A stretch of 64,000 nt of DNA from Deltaproteobacteria bacterium HGW-Deltaproteobacteria-18 (GCA_002841885.1 PHBE01000003.1:146592-210591); one strand, 5' to 3'. Shown: positions 20,239 to 29,854, counted from the stretch's first letter. Made by a program: numbers and translations. The notes: generated by a model from the letters alone, not told the origin.

Positions 20239-22140
20239 ATGTCTCTACGAAAATCGCTTGAAATTGTTATTGCCCTGGCGATGGTGCTGGGGTTTGCATG
20301 CACTGCTCTGGCTTCGGCCAAGAGCGAGTATACGCGTGGGGTCAGCGCTTTCAATTCGTTGCTTGCCAACGAAAAGAGGGCCGGGCTGAAGGCGGAATGG
20401 GAAGCGGTCATGAAGCCGTTTTTACGTTCTCTTGGGGCCGATCCCAAAAGCGAGTATGCGCCCCGGTCCATGTTTTTTCTCGGCAGATGCTATGAAGAGC
20501 TGGCCCGCCGCTCTTTTTCCCGGACCGACCGGCTCAAGGCCCTCGAAGCCTACGATCGCATGCTGGCCGTGTATCCCAGGCATGGATGGGCCGATGACGC
20601 CCTGTACCGCATGGGCCTGGTCTGGCAGGAGCAGTTCAACGATCCTGTAAGGGCAGCCAAGGTTTTCACGGCTGTCCTCAACGATTATCCCAACGGCGAC
20701 AAGGTTCCCGAGGCGCGTGAACGCCTGGCGCGAATTCCTGGCGGCGATCCGGTCAAGACTGCCTCGCCCGCGCGGGAAAAGCCGGAGGAGACAAAATCTG
20801 CGGCGGCCCCGAAGCAGGCAGCGGTCCCGGCGGCAAAGCTCAAGGACGGGCTGACCCTGCTGGGCATCCGTCACTGGTCCAGCCCGGATTATACACGGGT
20901 GGTCATGGATATCACCCAGGATGCGCACTATGAACGCGCGCTCGTGGAGAAGGCCAAGAACGGCAACAAGCAGCTGCAGATCATGCTGCAGCAGGCTGGC
21001 ATTGCGGCCGATGTCATGCCAGTGCGCAGCATCGATGACGGGATTCTTTCCATGATTCAGGTAGCCCCTGATCCGGCTGGAGGAGCGCTGGTCACACTGG
21101 ATCTGATGGCGATGGACCACTACAGGGTTTTTACCCTGCCCGAGCCTTACCGCGTGGTTATCGACATTTACGGCAAGGCCGGGGAAGCGACTCAAAAGTC
21201 CCAGGCCGTTGCCGCCGCTCCGCAGACGGATCATGTGCAGGCGGCCTTGGCCGAACTGCAGGCAAAGCAGGAACAGCCCTCTCCCCCGAAAAAGGACACA
21301 ACGGCAAAACAGTCCGGCAAGATCCCCGCGACCAAGAGCACTGCTGCGAAAACCAAGACCCCCGCTCAGGAGGCCAAGACGCCGGAGATCAAGGTCAGTT
21401 CGACGCAGAAAAAGTATACAGGCTCCCTCGTTGAACAGCTTGGTCTCAAGGTGCGCACCATCATGATCGACGCCGGACATGGCGGCAAGGATCCCGGCGC
21501 GGTGGCCAACGGCCTTCAGGAAAAGAAGCTCAATTTGCGTATGGCCAAGATTCTGGGAGGGATGCTCAAGGAACAGGGTTTCGAGGTGCATTACACCCGT
21601 ACCGGCGACTCGTTCATCCCGCTGGAGGAGCGCACGGCCATGGCCAACGCCAAGAACGCGGATCTGTTCATTTCCATCCATTGCAATGCACACAAGGATA
21701 AAACCGTCAAAGGGCTTGAGGTCTATTACCTGAACCTGGCCACCGACGCGCAGGCCGTGCGCGTCGCGGCGCGTGAAAACGGCGTGTCCGCGAAGAAGAT
21801 CAGCGACATGCAGTTCATCCTTTCGGACCTCATGCTCAACTCCAAGATCAATGAATCACGGCAGATGGCGGCCCTGGTCGAAGAGGAGACCTTGCGGATC
21901 ATGCGTCCCAAGTATTCGCTCTCCAGTCATGGCTCCAAGGGCGCGTTTTTCTACGTCCTGACCGGGGCACGCATGCCGTCCGTTCTGGTGGAGCTCGGCT
22001 ATCTGACCAACCCCACCGAAGCGGCCAGACTCAACACGGACGCCTATCTGGGGACCATGGCTCAAGGACTGACCCGTGGCGTGCTGGCCTACAAAAAGAA
22101 ACTGGAACGATTTGCCCTCAACCCATCGGGCAAATCCTGA
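20239..22140 (+). CDS. N-acetylmuramoyl-L-alanine amidase with AMIN domain
   Basis: A 633-residue periplasmic cell-wall hydrolase. A signal peptide (about 1-27, ending ACTALASA) is followed by a TPR-like region (30-175) that contains RSMFFLGRCYEELARRSF-type repeats. Next come an AMIN peptidoglycan-targeting domain (about 205-315), a Lys/Pro/Thr-rich linker (320-400) and an Amidase_3 zinc domain (about 410-625). Zinc and catalytic residues are visible in DAGHGGKDPG, ISIHCNAH and LVELGYLTNPTEA. The ATG is 2 bp after glmS, with an AAGGA at the junction. An intrinsic terminator follows. Confidence 0.92.
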   Translation: MSLRKSLEIVIALAMVLGFACTALASAKSEYTRGVSAFNSLLANEKRAGLKAEWEAVMKPFLRSLGADPKSEYAPRSMFFLGRCYEELARRSFSRTDRLKALEAYDRMLAVYPRHGWADDALYRMGLVWQEQFNDPVRAAKVFTAVLNDYPNGDKVPEARERLARIPGGDPVKTASPAREKPEETKSAAAPKQAAVPAAKLKDGLTLLGIRHWSSPDYTRVVMDITQDAHYERALVEKAKNGNKQLQIMLQQAGIAADVMPVRSIDDGILSMIQVAPDPAGGALVTLDLMAMDHYRVFTLPEPYRVVIDIYGKAGEATQKSQAVAAAPQTDHVQAALAELQAKQEQPSPPKKDTTAKQSGKIPATKSTAAKTKTPAQEAKTPEIKVSSTQKKYTGSLVEQLGLKVRTIMIDAGHGGKDPGAVANGLQEKKLNLRMAKILGGMLKEQGFEVHYTRTGDSFIPLEERTAMANAKNADLFISIHCNAHKDKTVKGLEVYYLNLATDAQAVRVAARENGVSAKKISDMQFILSDLMLNSKINESRQMAALVEEETLRIMRPKYSLSSHGSKGAFFYVLTGARMPSVLVELGYLTNPTEAARLNTDAYLGTMAQGLTRGVLAYKKKLERFALNPSGKS

Positions 22141-22160
22141 TAATCGTCTCCGGTGAGACT

Positions 22161-22204
22161 TTTGCCGCCCATGCCCCGTTTTGGGGCTGGGCGGTCTTTT
22201 TTTA
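22161..22204 (+). terminator. Intrinsic terminator after the amidase gene
   Basis: CCGCCC-AT-GCCCC pairs with GGGGC-TG-GGCGG across a short T-rich loop, followed by a run of seven T at 22197-22203. It ends the rightward cluster and lies 26 bp before the next start. Confidence 0.85.
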
Positions 22205-22229
22205 ACACTTTGCTTCGGAGTCAAGAGTC

Positions 22230-22916
22230 ATGGTTTTTCCCCTCGGTTCGGTGATCAACGCATTGGCCATTCTCGCCGGAGGCGCTTTGGGGATGTTGCT
22301 GCATGGCCGGTTGCCGGAGAAAATGCGGCAGGTCGTTTTTCAGGGCCTCGGGCTTTGCGTTCTGGTCATCGGCATGCAGATGGCTTTGCAGGGGAAGAAC
22401 GGGTTGCTTGTGGTCCTGAGCGTTCTCATTGGCGGAGTGGTGGGCGAGGCCTTGCATCTCGAGGACCGTTTCGCGGGACTGGCCGGGAAGCTGAAAAATC
22501 TGGTGCGTTCAAGCAATACCCGTTTCGTGGACGGCATGGTCAACGCCTCTCTGATTTACTGCATCGGCGCCATGGCCATTCTCGGTTCTTTTGACGAAGG
22601 CATCCGCGGAGACCACTCGATCCTCTTCACCAAGGCCCTGCTGGACGGATTCGCCTCCATCGCCCTGGCTTCGACCTACGGGGCCGGGGTGCTTTTTTCC
22701 GCCTTGCCGGTCTTGCTTTACCAGGGCCTTTTGACCCTTTTCGCCAGTTCCTTTCAGGCGTATTTCTCAGATTACCTCATCGCCCAGCTCACGGCCACCG
22801 GCGGGACCCTGATCCTTGGCATCGGCATCAACCTGCTCGGGCTCACGGTCATTCGCCTGTCCAGCCTTTTGCCGTCTCTGGTCGTGATCGTCATCCTTTC
22901 CATCGTCTTTCCGTAA
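22230..22916 (+). CDS. DUF554 (YdfK-type) membrane protein
   Basis: A 228-residue protein with about seven hydrophobic segments and the glycine-rich VINALAILAGGALGMLL start of DUF554. The family is widely distributed in bacteria; a transport role has been proposed but is not established. The C-terminal membrane hairpin LILGIGINLLGL is conserved in the family. No ligand motif is visible. It follows an intrinsic terminator and so probably has its own promoter. Confidence 0.8.
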   Translation: MVFPLGSVINALAILAGGALGMLLHGRLPEKMRQVVFQGLGLCVLVIGMQMALQGKNGLLVVLSVLIGGVVGEALHLEDRFAGLAGKLKNLVRSSNTRFVDGMVNASLIYCIGAMAILGSFDEGIRGDHSILFTKALLDGFASIALASTYGAGVLFSALPVLLYQGLLTLFASSFQAYFSDYLIAQLTATGGTLILGIGINLLGLTVIRLSSLLPSLVVIVILSIVFP

Positions 22917-23048
22917 GTGCGCAGCGACCCTTCTTGGCGGAGAAGAGTTTTGCTTTTCAAAGTCTTGCCGATGTGTTTAAAATGGAAAGGTCGGAGTCGG
23001 AATTTTCCGCTTCGGCATGCGTGGATTCAAACTTTTAGCGGTGGGCAG

Positions 23049-24947
23049 ATGGCGACCTCATCCCGGATTATTCCAACCGATGCCAGCGGACGACTGGGTC
23101 GCAAGCTGCTGCTCTGGATCCTGCTCGGGAGCACTGTTTTCACGGTGCTCGGAACGGTGGTGCAGCTTACTTTCGATTACCGCAACGACAGGGAGGCCAT
23201 GCTCTCGCAGCTGGAACAGATTCGCACGTCGCGCCTGTCCAGCCTGACCAGCGCGCTGTGGCATCTGGACGAGGTACAGATCCTGGTCCAGCTCGAAGGG
23301 GTCCTCGAGATGCGCGACATCATGTACGCAGAGGTCGTGACTCCGGAGGGAATACGGTATTTTCGGGGGGGGCAGGCCGAGGAAAAAGATCTGTTCGTGC
23401 GGAAATTCCCTCTCCAGTACAAGGTCCTGGATCGCATCGACATGATCGGCACCCTCATTGTGGCCGCCGACAAGAGCGCCTTGCAACGCCGGCTGCTGGA
23501 CAAGATCCTGGTCATCGGCATCACCCAGGGCGTGCAGATCTTCCTGGTGGCCATCCTTGTCGTTTTCATCTTTTACATGCTGGTCACCCGTCATTTGCGC
23601 CGGATGGCTCTCTATACCGCCGGCCTGACCATCGACAGGTTGCCGGAACCGCTTTTGCTGGACAAGCGCTCGTCCACGCCCGACGAGATCGACATCGTGG
23701 TCCGCGCCTTCAACGACATGCGCGAAAACCTGCTGCGGGATATCAAGCAGCGGGAAGACGCCGAGAAGAAGCTCAAGGAGGCCGAAGGGTACATCCGTAA
23801 CATTCTCGATTCGATGCCTTCGATCCTGGTCTCTGTAGATGTGGATGGACGCGTCACCCAGTGGAATCAGCAGGCGGTGCTCAAAATCGGTGTCTCGGTG
23901 GAAGAAGCCGTGGGCAGGCCGTTTACGGATGTGTGTCCTGGGGCTCCGGTCAGCATGGAGCAGATCAGGGAGGCCGTGAGCACCAATCTTTCGGTCAAGA
24001 TACCCAAGGTGCCCAAGAAAGAGGAAGACGTGGTGGTCGAGTACGTGGACGTCACGGTCTACCCCCTGACGACCAACAACGTGCAGGGTGCGGTCATACG
24101 CATAGACGACGCCACGGAGCGGGTGCGGCTCGAAGAGATGCTCATCCAGTCGGAAAAGATGATCTCCGTAGGCGGCCTGGCTGCGGGCATGGCCCACGAG
24201 ATCAACAATCCCCTGGCGGGAATCCTGCAAAACGGGCAGGTCATCAGAAACAGGCTCTCCCCCGAGTTGCCCGCAAACAGGAAGCTGGCTGAAGAACTCG
24301 GTGCCGACATGGACCTGATCCATGCCTATTTCGAACGGCGCGGTTGCATGCGCATGATGGATTCGATCATGGACTCGGGCTTGCGGGCCGCGCGGATCGT
24401 CGAGAACATGCTGTCTTTCAGCCGCAAGAACAATCTGCGCATGGCAGAGGTAGATATCCGGGCACTGCTGGACCGGACTCTTGAACTTGCGGCCAATGAC
24501 TATGACCTCAAAAAGCAGTATGACTTCCGAAAGATCAGGATTATTCGCGAGTACGAGGAGAATCTGCCGCTGGTCTGTTGCGAGGAAAGCAAGATCCAGC
24601 AGGTCTTTTTCAACCTGATCCGCAACGGTGCCCACGCCATGGGTTCCAACGACCGTCCGCCCTGCTTCATTCTGCGCGTCATGAGCGCCGACACGGAGGT
24701 GCGGATCGAGATCGAGGACAATGGACCGGGTATGTCCGAAGAATTGCGCAAGAGGGTTTTCGAGCCGTTTTTCACCACCAAGCGGGTGGGGGAAGGCACC
24801 GGTCTTGGTCTCTCGGTGTCCTATTTTCTGATAGTTGAAAACCATGGCGGCAGGATCGATGTGGAATCAAGCCTTGGCAAGGGTTCCGTCTTCATCATCC
24901 ATCTGCCTCTCACTCCGGTGGAAAAAACCGCCGGCGGAGCTTCATGA
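23049..24947 (+). CDS. Membrane sensor histidine kinase (HAMP-PAS)
   Basis: A 632-residue kinase. Two membrane segments (about 22-44 and 155-180) bracket a periplasmic sensing domain of about 110 residues. Then come HAMP (about 185-235), PAS (about 245-370), a dimerisation domain with H-box GMAHEINNPLAGI, and a HATPase with FFNLIRNGAHAM, EDNGPGM and GTGLGLSV. A helical stretch inserted after the H-box (SPELPANRKLAEELG onward) is longer than in typical HisKA domains. I chose the ATG at 23049; the frame is open to 22917 but the upstream part looks non-coding. It couples by ATGA to the next gene. Confidence 0.88.
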   Translation: MATSSRIIPTDASGRLGRKLLLWILLGSTVFTVLGTVVQLTFDYRNDREAMLSQLEQIRTSRLSSLTSALWHLDEVQILVQLEGVLEMRDIMYAEVVTPEGIRYFRGGQAEEKDLFVRKFPLQYKVLDRIDMIGTLIVAADKSALQRRLLDKILVIGITQGVQIFLVAILVVFIFYMLVTRHLRRMALYTAGLTIDRLPEPLLLDKRSSTPDEIDIVVRAFNDMRENLLRDIKQREDAEKKLKEAEGYIRNILDSMPSILVSVDVDGRVTQWNQQAVLKIGVSVEEAVGRPFTDVCPGAPVSMEQIREAVSTNLSVKIPKVPKKEEDVVVEYVDVTVYPLTTNNVQGAVIRIDDATERVRLEEMLIQSEKMISVGGLAAGMAHEINNPLAGILQNGQVIRNRLSPELPANRKLAEELGADMDLIHAYFERRGCMRMMDSIMDSGLRAARIVENMLSFSRKNNLRMAEVDIRALLDRTLELAANDYDLKKQYDFRKIRIIREYEENLPLVCCEESKIQQVFFNLIRNGAHAMGSNDRPPCFILRVMSADTEVRIEIEDNGPGMSEELRKRVFEPFFTTKRVGEGTGLGLSVSYFLIVENHGGRIDVESSLGKGSVFIIHLPLTPVEKTAGGAS

Positions 24948-25351
24948 TGTCGCAGGATACGATCACGCAAAGCACGACAACGGTGCTCGTTCTGGATGAC
25001 GAGCCGAACATTCGGGAGAGCCTGGCCGAGTATCTGATGGATTGCGGTTTTGTCACTCTGGCGGCCGAGAGCGCCGAGGACGCCCTGATGCTGCCCGGCC
25101 TGGGCGATGTCTCGGTGGCGGTGGTGGACATCCGCCTTGGGGGTATTGACGGCCTGGAGTTCATCAAGAGGCTGCACGCCCTGCATCCTTCCGTGCGCTG
25201 CCTCATCCATACCGGCTCCACGGATTTTCAGCTGGACAAGGAATTGCGGGCCATCGGCCTGACGGAACGCGAGGTGCTCTTCAAGCCGGTCCTGGACATG
25301 GGCATTTTCGAGACCCTTATCCTGGAGAAGGTCGCGGAGGGCAGGTCATGA
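24944..25351 (+). CDS. Single-domain response regulator
   Basis: A 135-residue CheY-like receiver without an output domain. The acidic pair is in LVLDDEP, the phospho-acceptor Asp is in VVDIRLGG, the Thr switch is in HTGS and the conserved Lys in FKPV. It lies between two kinases and overlaps both genes by 4 bp. Likely roles are a phosphorelay intermediate or a phosphate sink. Confidence 0.88.
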   Translation: MMSQDTITQSTTTVLVLDDEPNIRESLAEYLMDCGFVTLAAESAEDALMLPGLGDVSVAVVDIRLGGIDGLEFIKRLHALHPSVRCLIHTGSTDFQLDKELRAIGLTEREVLFKPVLDMGIFETLILEKVAEGRS

Positions 25352-26580
25352 ACCAAGGCGGGAAGTCCGTGGTCCTGACCATCGACGATGACCAGGCGGT
25401 CCGTGAGAGCCTGGCCAATTTTCTCGAGGATTTCGGATACGGGGTGCTGCAGGCCGGAGACGGACAGCAGGGCCTGGAAGTTTTTGCGGCCAACCGTCCT
25501 GATCTGATCCTGGTGGATCTGCGCATGCCTCGCATGGACGGGTTGCAGGTTCTGGCCAAGGTGCAGGAACTCTCCCCGGAGACGCCCATCATGGTGGTCT
25601 CGGGGGCCGGGGATATCCGTGACGTGGTGGAGGCGTTGCGCCGCGGCGCCTGGGATTATCTGGTCAAGCCCATCCAGGACATGAACATCCTGTTGCATTC
25701 CGTGGAGACATGTCTGGAGCGGGCCAGGTTGCAGCGTCAGAACCGGGAGTACCAGAAAAGTCTGGAGGAATCACTTGATAAGCTGCATCGCACCCAGAAG
25801 GAAATGATCCAGTCGGCCAAGATGGCGGCGCTGGGCGATCTGGTGGCCGGGGTGGCTCATGAGGTGAACACGCCCATAGGGGTGAGCGTCACGGCGGCGT
25901 CCTTTCTGGCCGAGCGGACGCGGCAGCTGCGGGAACTTTACGAGAAAGGCGAGATGAAGCGGTCGGACCTGGAGAAATACCTGGCCCTGGCCGAGGAGTC
26001 TTCCGGGTCGGTGCTCTCCAATCTGGAGCGGGCCGCGGAGCTGGTGCAGAGTTTCAAGAAGGTCGCGGCGGATCAGAGTTCCGAAGAGAAGCGTGTCTTC
26101 GAGATGAAAAATTATCTGGAACAGATTCTTCTGAGCCTGCGGCCGCAGTTCAAGCGCACCCCGCATCAGGTGCAGATGCACTGTCCGGATGACCTGACCC
26201 TTGATTCCTACCCCGGGGCGATCATGCAGATCATGACCAACCTGGTCATGAATTCCCTTATCCACGGCTTCGCGGACGGACGGCCCGGGGAGATATCCAT
26301 CGATGTGGAGGCTGCCGGCGAAAACGTGGTGCTGACGTATCGTGACACGGGCATGGGCATGGGCCGCGAGCAAAAGGAGCGGATCTACGATCCGTTTTAC
26401 ACCACCACGCGCGGGTCCGGGGGGACGGGCCTTGGCATGAACATTGTCTACAACCTGGTTACCCAGACCCTGAAGGGTTCCATCCTGCTGGAAACCAGCC
26501 CCGGTCAGGGCGCCATGTTCATGCTGACGCTGCCCAAGGATCCGGACAGGATTGTTGTCCTGCCCGGCAATCCGGCATAG
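25348..26580 (+). CDS. Receiver-histidine kinase hybrid
   Basis: A 410-residue cytosolic protein with the reverse order of most hybrids. An N-terminal receiver (about 1-125, Asp in LILVDLRMPRMDG, Lys in YLVKPI) precedes a coiled-coil linker, a kinase core with H-box VAGVAHEVNTPIG, and a HATPase with MTNLVMNSLIHG, DTGMGMG and GGTGLGMNI. No membrane segment or DNA-binding domain is seen. It is the last of three overlapping signalling genes. Confidence 0.88.
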   Translation: MNQGGKSVVLTIDDDQAVRESLANFLEDFGYGVLQAGDGQQGLEVFAANRPDLILVDLRMPRMDGLQVLAKVQELSPETPIMVVSGAGDIRDVVEALRRGAWDYLVKPIQDMNILLHSVETCLERARLQRQNREYQKSLEESLDKLHRTQKEMIQSAKMAALGDLVAGVAHEVNTPIGVSVTAASFLAERTRQLRELYEKGEMKRSDLEKYLALAEESSGSVLSNLERAAELVQSFKKVAADQSSEEKRVFEMKNYLEQILLSLRPQFKRTPHQVQMHCPDDLTLDSYPGAIMQIMTNLVMNSLIHGFADGRPGEISIDVEAAGENVVLTYRDTGMGMGREQKERIYDPFYTTTRGSGGTGLGMNIVYNLVTQTLKGSILLETSPGQGAMFMLTLPKDPDRIVVLPGNPA

Positions 26581-26592
26581 GTGCTCCGGCCC

Positions 26593-27021
26593 TTATTGCT
26601 CCTTGTCCAGAGTTTGCGGCAGCCCGGCCACGAACTTCCGGATTTCATCGCGTACCCGTCGGTAGACCGCCAGAATCTCGTCTTCATCAGTCAGCCCCGC
26701 GCACAGGCTCGGAGGGTCGTCAAAGCCACGGTGCACACGTCTGACCTGTCCGGGAAAGAAAGGGCAGGTTTCATTGGCATGTCCGCACAACGTGACCACC
26801 ACCTCGAAATCGTGGTCCGGCAGATCGTCCAGGGTTTTGGATGAATGCCCGCTCATGTCCACTCCCGCCTCTTCCATGACGCGCACTGCATGGGGGTTCA
26901 TGCCATGACGCATGATGCCCGCGGAACATGCTTCCACCTCGTTTTTCTTCAAATGCCTGGCCCAGCCTTCGGCCATCTGGCTGCGGCATGAATTGCCTGT
27001 GCACAAAAAGAGAATTTTCAA
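26593..27021 (-). CDS. arsC: Thioredoxin-linked arsenate reductase ArsC
   Basis: A 142-residue low-molecular-weight phosphatase-fold enzyme that reduces arsenate to arsenite. It has the P-loop CX5R at Cys7-Arg13 (CTGNSCR) and the redox pair Cys79 and Cys86 in CGHANETCP, which marks the thioredoxin-coupled ArsC class rather than a plain tyrosine phosphatase. It is transcribed in the same direction as arsR, 207 bp downstream of it. No arsenite efflux pump gene is present in the window. Confidence 0.92.
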   Translation of the reverse strand: MKILFLCTGNSCRSQMAEGWARHLKKNEVEACSAGIMRHGMNPHAVRVMEEAGVDMSGHSSKTLDDLPDHDFEVVVTLCGHANETCPFFPGQVRRVHRGFDDPPSLCAGLTDEDEILAVYRRVRDEIRKFVAGLPQTLDKEQ

Positions 27022-27228
27022 GAGTTGCTCCCTGCTTGCCGGATTGTTCAGACATCACCAAGCGTGGCCCCGCACTGGGGCAAGGTGATGAGTTCCTGTA
27101 TCGCGTCCCTTATGGCGCCGTGAATTCTTACGGGTCTGATCCAGCTGCTCTTCGTGGTTTTCCCTGCCCCGGAATCAAGCCTGAAAACCGCATTGATTGC
27201 CGGCAACCTGGGCTGCCAAGACGCATGT

Positions 27229-27585
27229 TTATGATGTTTCAGTCACAGGGCGTGACGATTTGGTTGCAAGAAAGTCGAAATAGCGCCGGTCATCTTCAAG
27301 GCAGACGGGGTGCTTTGCGATATGCCGTGTGAGATCCTCGGCAACCGAGGATTGCAGGGACGGGCCTGAGTCAAGGAGCTGGTAGTAGACCCATTTTCCG
27401 CTGCGGCGGGCCTTGACCCATCCTGCGTTCTTCAGAAATGCCAGATGCCTTGAGACTTTGGACTGCGGGTTTTGCAGGGCTTCCGTCAGGTCACATACGC
27501 AGAGTTCCCCGTGACGGAGCAGGCTGACGATACGCAGGCGGGTGGGGTCGGACAGGGCCTTGAGTGTTTCGGCGATTTTCTCCAT
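27229..27585 (-). CDS. arsR: ArsR-family arsenic-responsive repressor
   Basis: A 118-residue winged-helix repressor. The DNA-recognition region NPQSKVSRHLAFLKNAG is clear and the sensing motif ELCVCDL places Cys29 and Cys31 in the alpha3 site typical of arsenite sensors. A perfect inverted repeat lies 6 bp upstream of the start codon, fitting autoregulation. The start has no clear Shine-Dalgarno sequence, so the transcript may be nearly leaderless. Confidence 0.92.
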   Translation of the reverse strand: MEKIAETLKALSDPTRLRIVSLLRHGELCVCDLTEALQNPQSKVSRHLAFLKNAGWVKARRSGKWVYYQLLDSGPSLQSSVAEDLTRHIAKHPVCLEDDRRYFDFLATKSSRPVTETS

Positions 27586-27591
27586 GAGGGC

Positions 27592-27617
27592 GACATATTC
27601 GCATGGGCGAATATGTC
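27592..27617 (-). promoter_or_regulatory. ArsR operator overlapping the arsR promoter
   Basis: GACATATTCGC and its exact reverse complement GCGAATATGTC are separated by ATGG, giving an 11+4+11 dyad. The core ATTCG...CGAAT fits the ArsR/SmtB operator type. On the minus strand a TTGACA (27621-27616) runs into the dyad with a TATGTC 16 bp later, so bound repressor would cover the promoter. Confidence 0.8.
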
Positions 27618-27826
27618 AAGCCGTCAAATTCGCTTGTGCCGTTTGGATGTCTCAAGGTAAATGACGGTGATTACGGATCATAGGCGGACTTTTTTTCCAT
27701 GAATGATAAGGGGGAGGATTTGGCCACATATTTTTGTTGTCTGCATCGAGGGCTGGTCCAGGCGCATTATTTACGGGCGCGGCGGTCGCTTGTGGTGAAG
27801 TGGATCGAGTGGACGGAATCCCTGTC

Positions 27827-28936
27827 ATGAGCGCAGATTTTCTTCTGCTTGTACTCGTAGTCTTTCTGGCGCTTGGGTTCTCATTTCTCTGTTCCGTGGC
27901 CGAGGCCGTGCTTTTGAGCATCACGCCGTCCTACATTGCGAGTCTGCGGGAAAAGAATCCGGGTCGTGCGCATGTTCTGACGAAGTTGCGTCTTGATGAG
28001 GTGGACCAGTCCCTGTCCGCGATTTTGACCCTGAACACCATCGCGCACACCGTGGGCGCCATCGTGGCCGGCGCGCAGGCCCTCGTGGTCTTCGGCAATG
28101 CGTGGATCGGCCTTTTTTCGGCGGTGATGACGCTGCTCATTCTGTTTTTGTCCGAGATTGTGCCTAAAACCATCGGCGCGATTTACTGGCAGTCGTTGAC
28201 CGGAATGACGGCATTTTTCGTCAGCGCGCTGATCAGGATTCTCTTTCCCCTGGTATGGCTCTCCAACGGACTGACCAGACTGATCTCCCGGGGAAAAAGG
28301 GAGCATGTCTTCAGCCGCGACGAGTTTATCGCCATGGCCGGCATCGGAGAGCAGTCGGGTCATCTGGAGGAGCACGAGTCACGGATCATCCGTAACATTT
28401 TCCGTTTCGGATCCGTGACGATCACGGCCGTGATGACTCCCCGCACGGTAATGACGGCGCTTCAGCAGGACATGACCATTGCCGCTTCCCTGCCCTTTGT
28501 CACCCGGACACCGTTTTCCAGGCTGCCTCTTTACGGTGCGGATCTGGATGACATAACAGGCCTTGTGCTCAAGGACGAGGTGCTGATCTGCATGTCCAAG
28601 GGACGCTGCGACGGAGATCTGGAATCATTGAAGCGCCCGATACTGTCGGTGCCGGACAGTCTGTCCCTCTCCGATCTGCTGGAATTTTTTCTCGACAAGC
28701 GCCACCATTTGGCCATCGTGTTGGACGAATATGGCGGGACCCGGGGATTGGTGACGCTGGAAGATGTGGTTGAGACTCTTTTCGGGATGGAGATCGTGGA
28801 TGAGATGGACAGTGTGACCGACATGCAGGCTCTGGCCCGGCAGCAGTGGGAAAAAAGAGCCCGCTCGCTGGGGATTTTCGAGCAGGACCAGGAAATTGAC
28901 TCCGAAAAAAAATATCCGTCCGTGACCCTTTCGTGA
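27827..28936 (+). CDS. CNNM/DUF21-CBS membrane protein
   Basis: A 369-residue protein with a DUF21/CNNM membrane domain (about 1-185; segments near 5-28, 62-85, 90-112, 130-150) and a CBS pair (about 205-335, including TVMTPRTVMTAL and VLDEYGGTRGLVTLEDVVE). It belongs to the CorC/CNNM family linked to Mg2+ or Co2+ efflux. The C-terminal transporter-associated domain common in the family is missing; the protein ends about 35 residues after the CBS pair. The ATG at 27827 begins MSADFLLL; the upstream frame to 27734 has no RBS. Confidence 0.82.
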   Translation: MSADFLLLVLVVFLALGFSFLCSVAEAVLLSITPSYIASLREKNPGRAHVLTKLRLDEVDQSLSAILTLNTIAHTVGAIVAGAQALVVFGNAWIGLFSAVMTLLILFLSEIVPKTIGAIYWQSLTGMTAFFVSALIRILFPLVWLSNGLTRLISRGKREHVFSRDEFIAMAGIGEQSGHLEEHESRIIRNIFRFGSVTITAVMTPRTVMTALQQDMTIAASLPFVTRTPFSRLPLYGADLDDITGLVLKDEVLICMSKGRCDGDLESLKRPILSVPDSLSLSDLLEFFLDKRHHLAIVLDEYGGTRGLVTLEDVVETLFGMEIVDEMDSVTDMQALARQQWEKRARSLGIFEQDQEIDSEKKYPSVTLS

Positions 28937-28957
28937 CGCATCAAGGAATTCGCGCCC

Positions 28958-29854
28958 ATGAATGAAGTCTGGTTTGCCCTGGCCCTGACCACGTTTGCAG
29001 GTCTGGCCACGGGAATAGGCAGCATTATAGCCTTTACGGCCAAGCTTTCCAGCTACCGTTTTTTGTCCGTGGCCACAGGTTTTTCGGCGGGAGTCATGCT
29101 CTATGTCTCCTTTGTGGAAATATTCTTCAAGGGACAGGAATCCTTGGTGAACCACTACGGAGACCCTCTTGGATACTGGGTCAACGTGGGGTCGTTTTTT
29201 GGCGGCATGCTGCTTATCGGGCTTATCGACAATCTGATTCCCGAAGAGACCAATCCGCATGAAATTCCTTCCGAAGCCGAGGCCGATCCGCTGCATGGCA
29301 AGGTCACAACCCTTTTGGGCATGCAGGAAAACAGCTGCGGCCCGGCCAAGACTCCGTTCAAGCCGCAGCCCGGTCATGAAAAAAAGCTGATGCGCATGGG
29401 CCTTTTCACGGCCCTTGCCATCGGAATCCACAATTTTCCCGAGGGGCTGGCCACGTTTCTGGCCGCCCTGGAGGACCCAAGCCTCGGTGTAGCTATCGCC
29501 GTCGCCATCGCCCTGCACAACATCCCCGAGGGAGTGAGCGTGTCCGTGCCCATCTACTACGCCACGGGAAAGCGCAGGACGGCATTCTTCTACTCTTTTC
29601 TGAGCGGCCTGGCCGAACCGATCGGAGCGGGTATCGCCTATCTTGGCATTCTCTATTTTGCCGGTGGGCCGGATGGAGTTCTGCCGCCCCAGCTCATGGG
29701 CATCCTTTTCGGCGGTGTGGCCGGGATCATGGTCTACATCAGCCTTGACGAACTCTTGCCGACAAGTCGCGCCTACGGAGAGGGGCACGACAGCCTGTTC
29801 GGACTGGTAGGAGGCATGGCGGTCATGGCGCTCAGCCTGCTTTTGATGCGCTGA
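28958..29854 (+). CDS. zupT: ZIP-family zinc transporter ZupT
   Basis: A 298-residue inner-membrane importer of Zn2+ and related divalent metals, with eight predicted membrane segments. The two metal-site helices are recognisable: [10 protein letters not shown] in segment 4 and [12 protein letters not shown] in segment 5. The cytosolic loop before segment 4 (about residues 95-145) is longer than in E. coli ZupT (about 257 residues). It begins 22 bp after the CNNM gene, suggesting a metal-transport pair. Confidence 0.92.
   Translation: MNEVWFALALTTFAGLATGIGSIIAFTAKLSSYRFLSVATGFSAGVMLYVSFVEIFFKGQESLVNHYGDPLGYWVNVGSFFGGMLLIGLIDNLIPEETNPHEIPSEAEADPLHGKVTTLLGMQENSCGPAKTPFKPQPGHEKKLMRMGLFTALAIGIHNFPEGLATFLAALEDPSLGVAIAVAIALHNIPEGVSVSVPIYYATGKRRTAFFYSFLSGLAEPIGAGIAYLGILYFAGGPDGVLPPQLMGILFGGVAGIMVYISLDELLPTSRAYGEGHDSLFGLVGGMAVMALSLLLMR

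Noticed and set aside
22917..23048. A sigma-54-type promoter before the sensor kinase (TTGGCGG...TTTTGC)
   Set aside because: The GG and GC elements are about 14 bases apart rather than 10, so the match fails.
23058..24845. A 595-codon minus-strand frame across the sensor kinase
   Set aside because: The plus strand encodes a full kinase with all motifs; the antisense product has the His/Asp-rich composition of a shadow.
27022..27228. A short open minus frame between arsR and arsC ending in a plausible tail (LPQCGATLGDV)
   Set aside because: There is no start codon with a ribosome site and no family match. It may be a remnant, but I cannot support a gene. A hairpin at 27053-27090 lacks a T-run.
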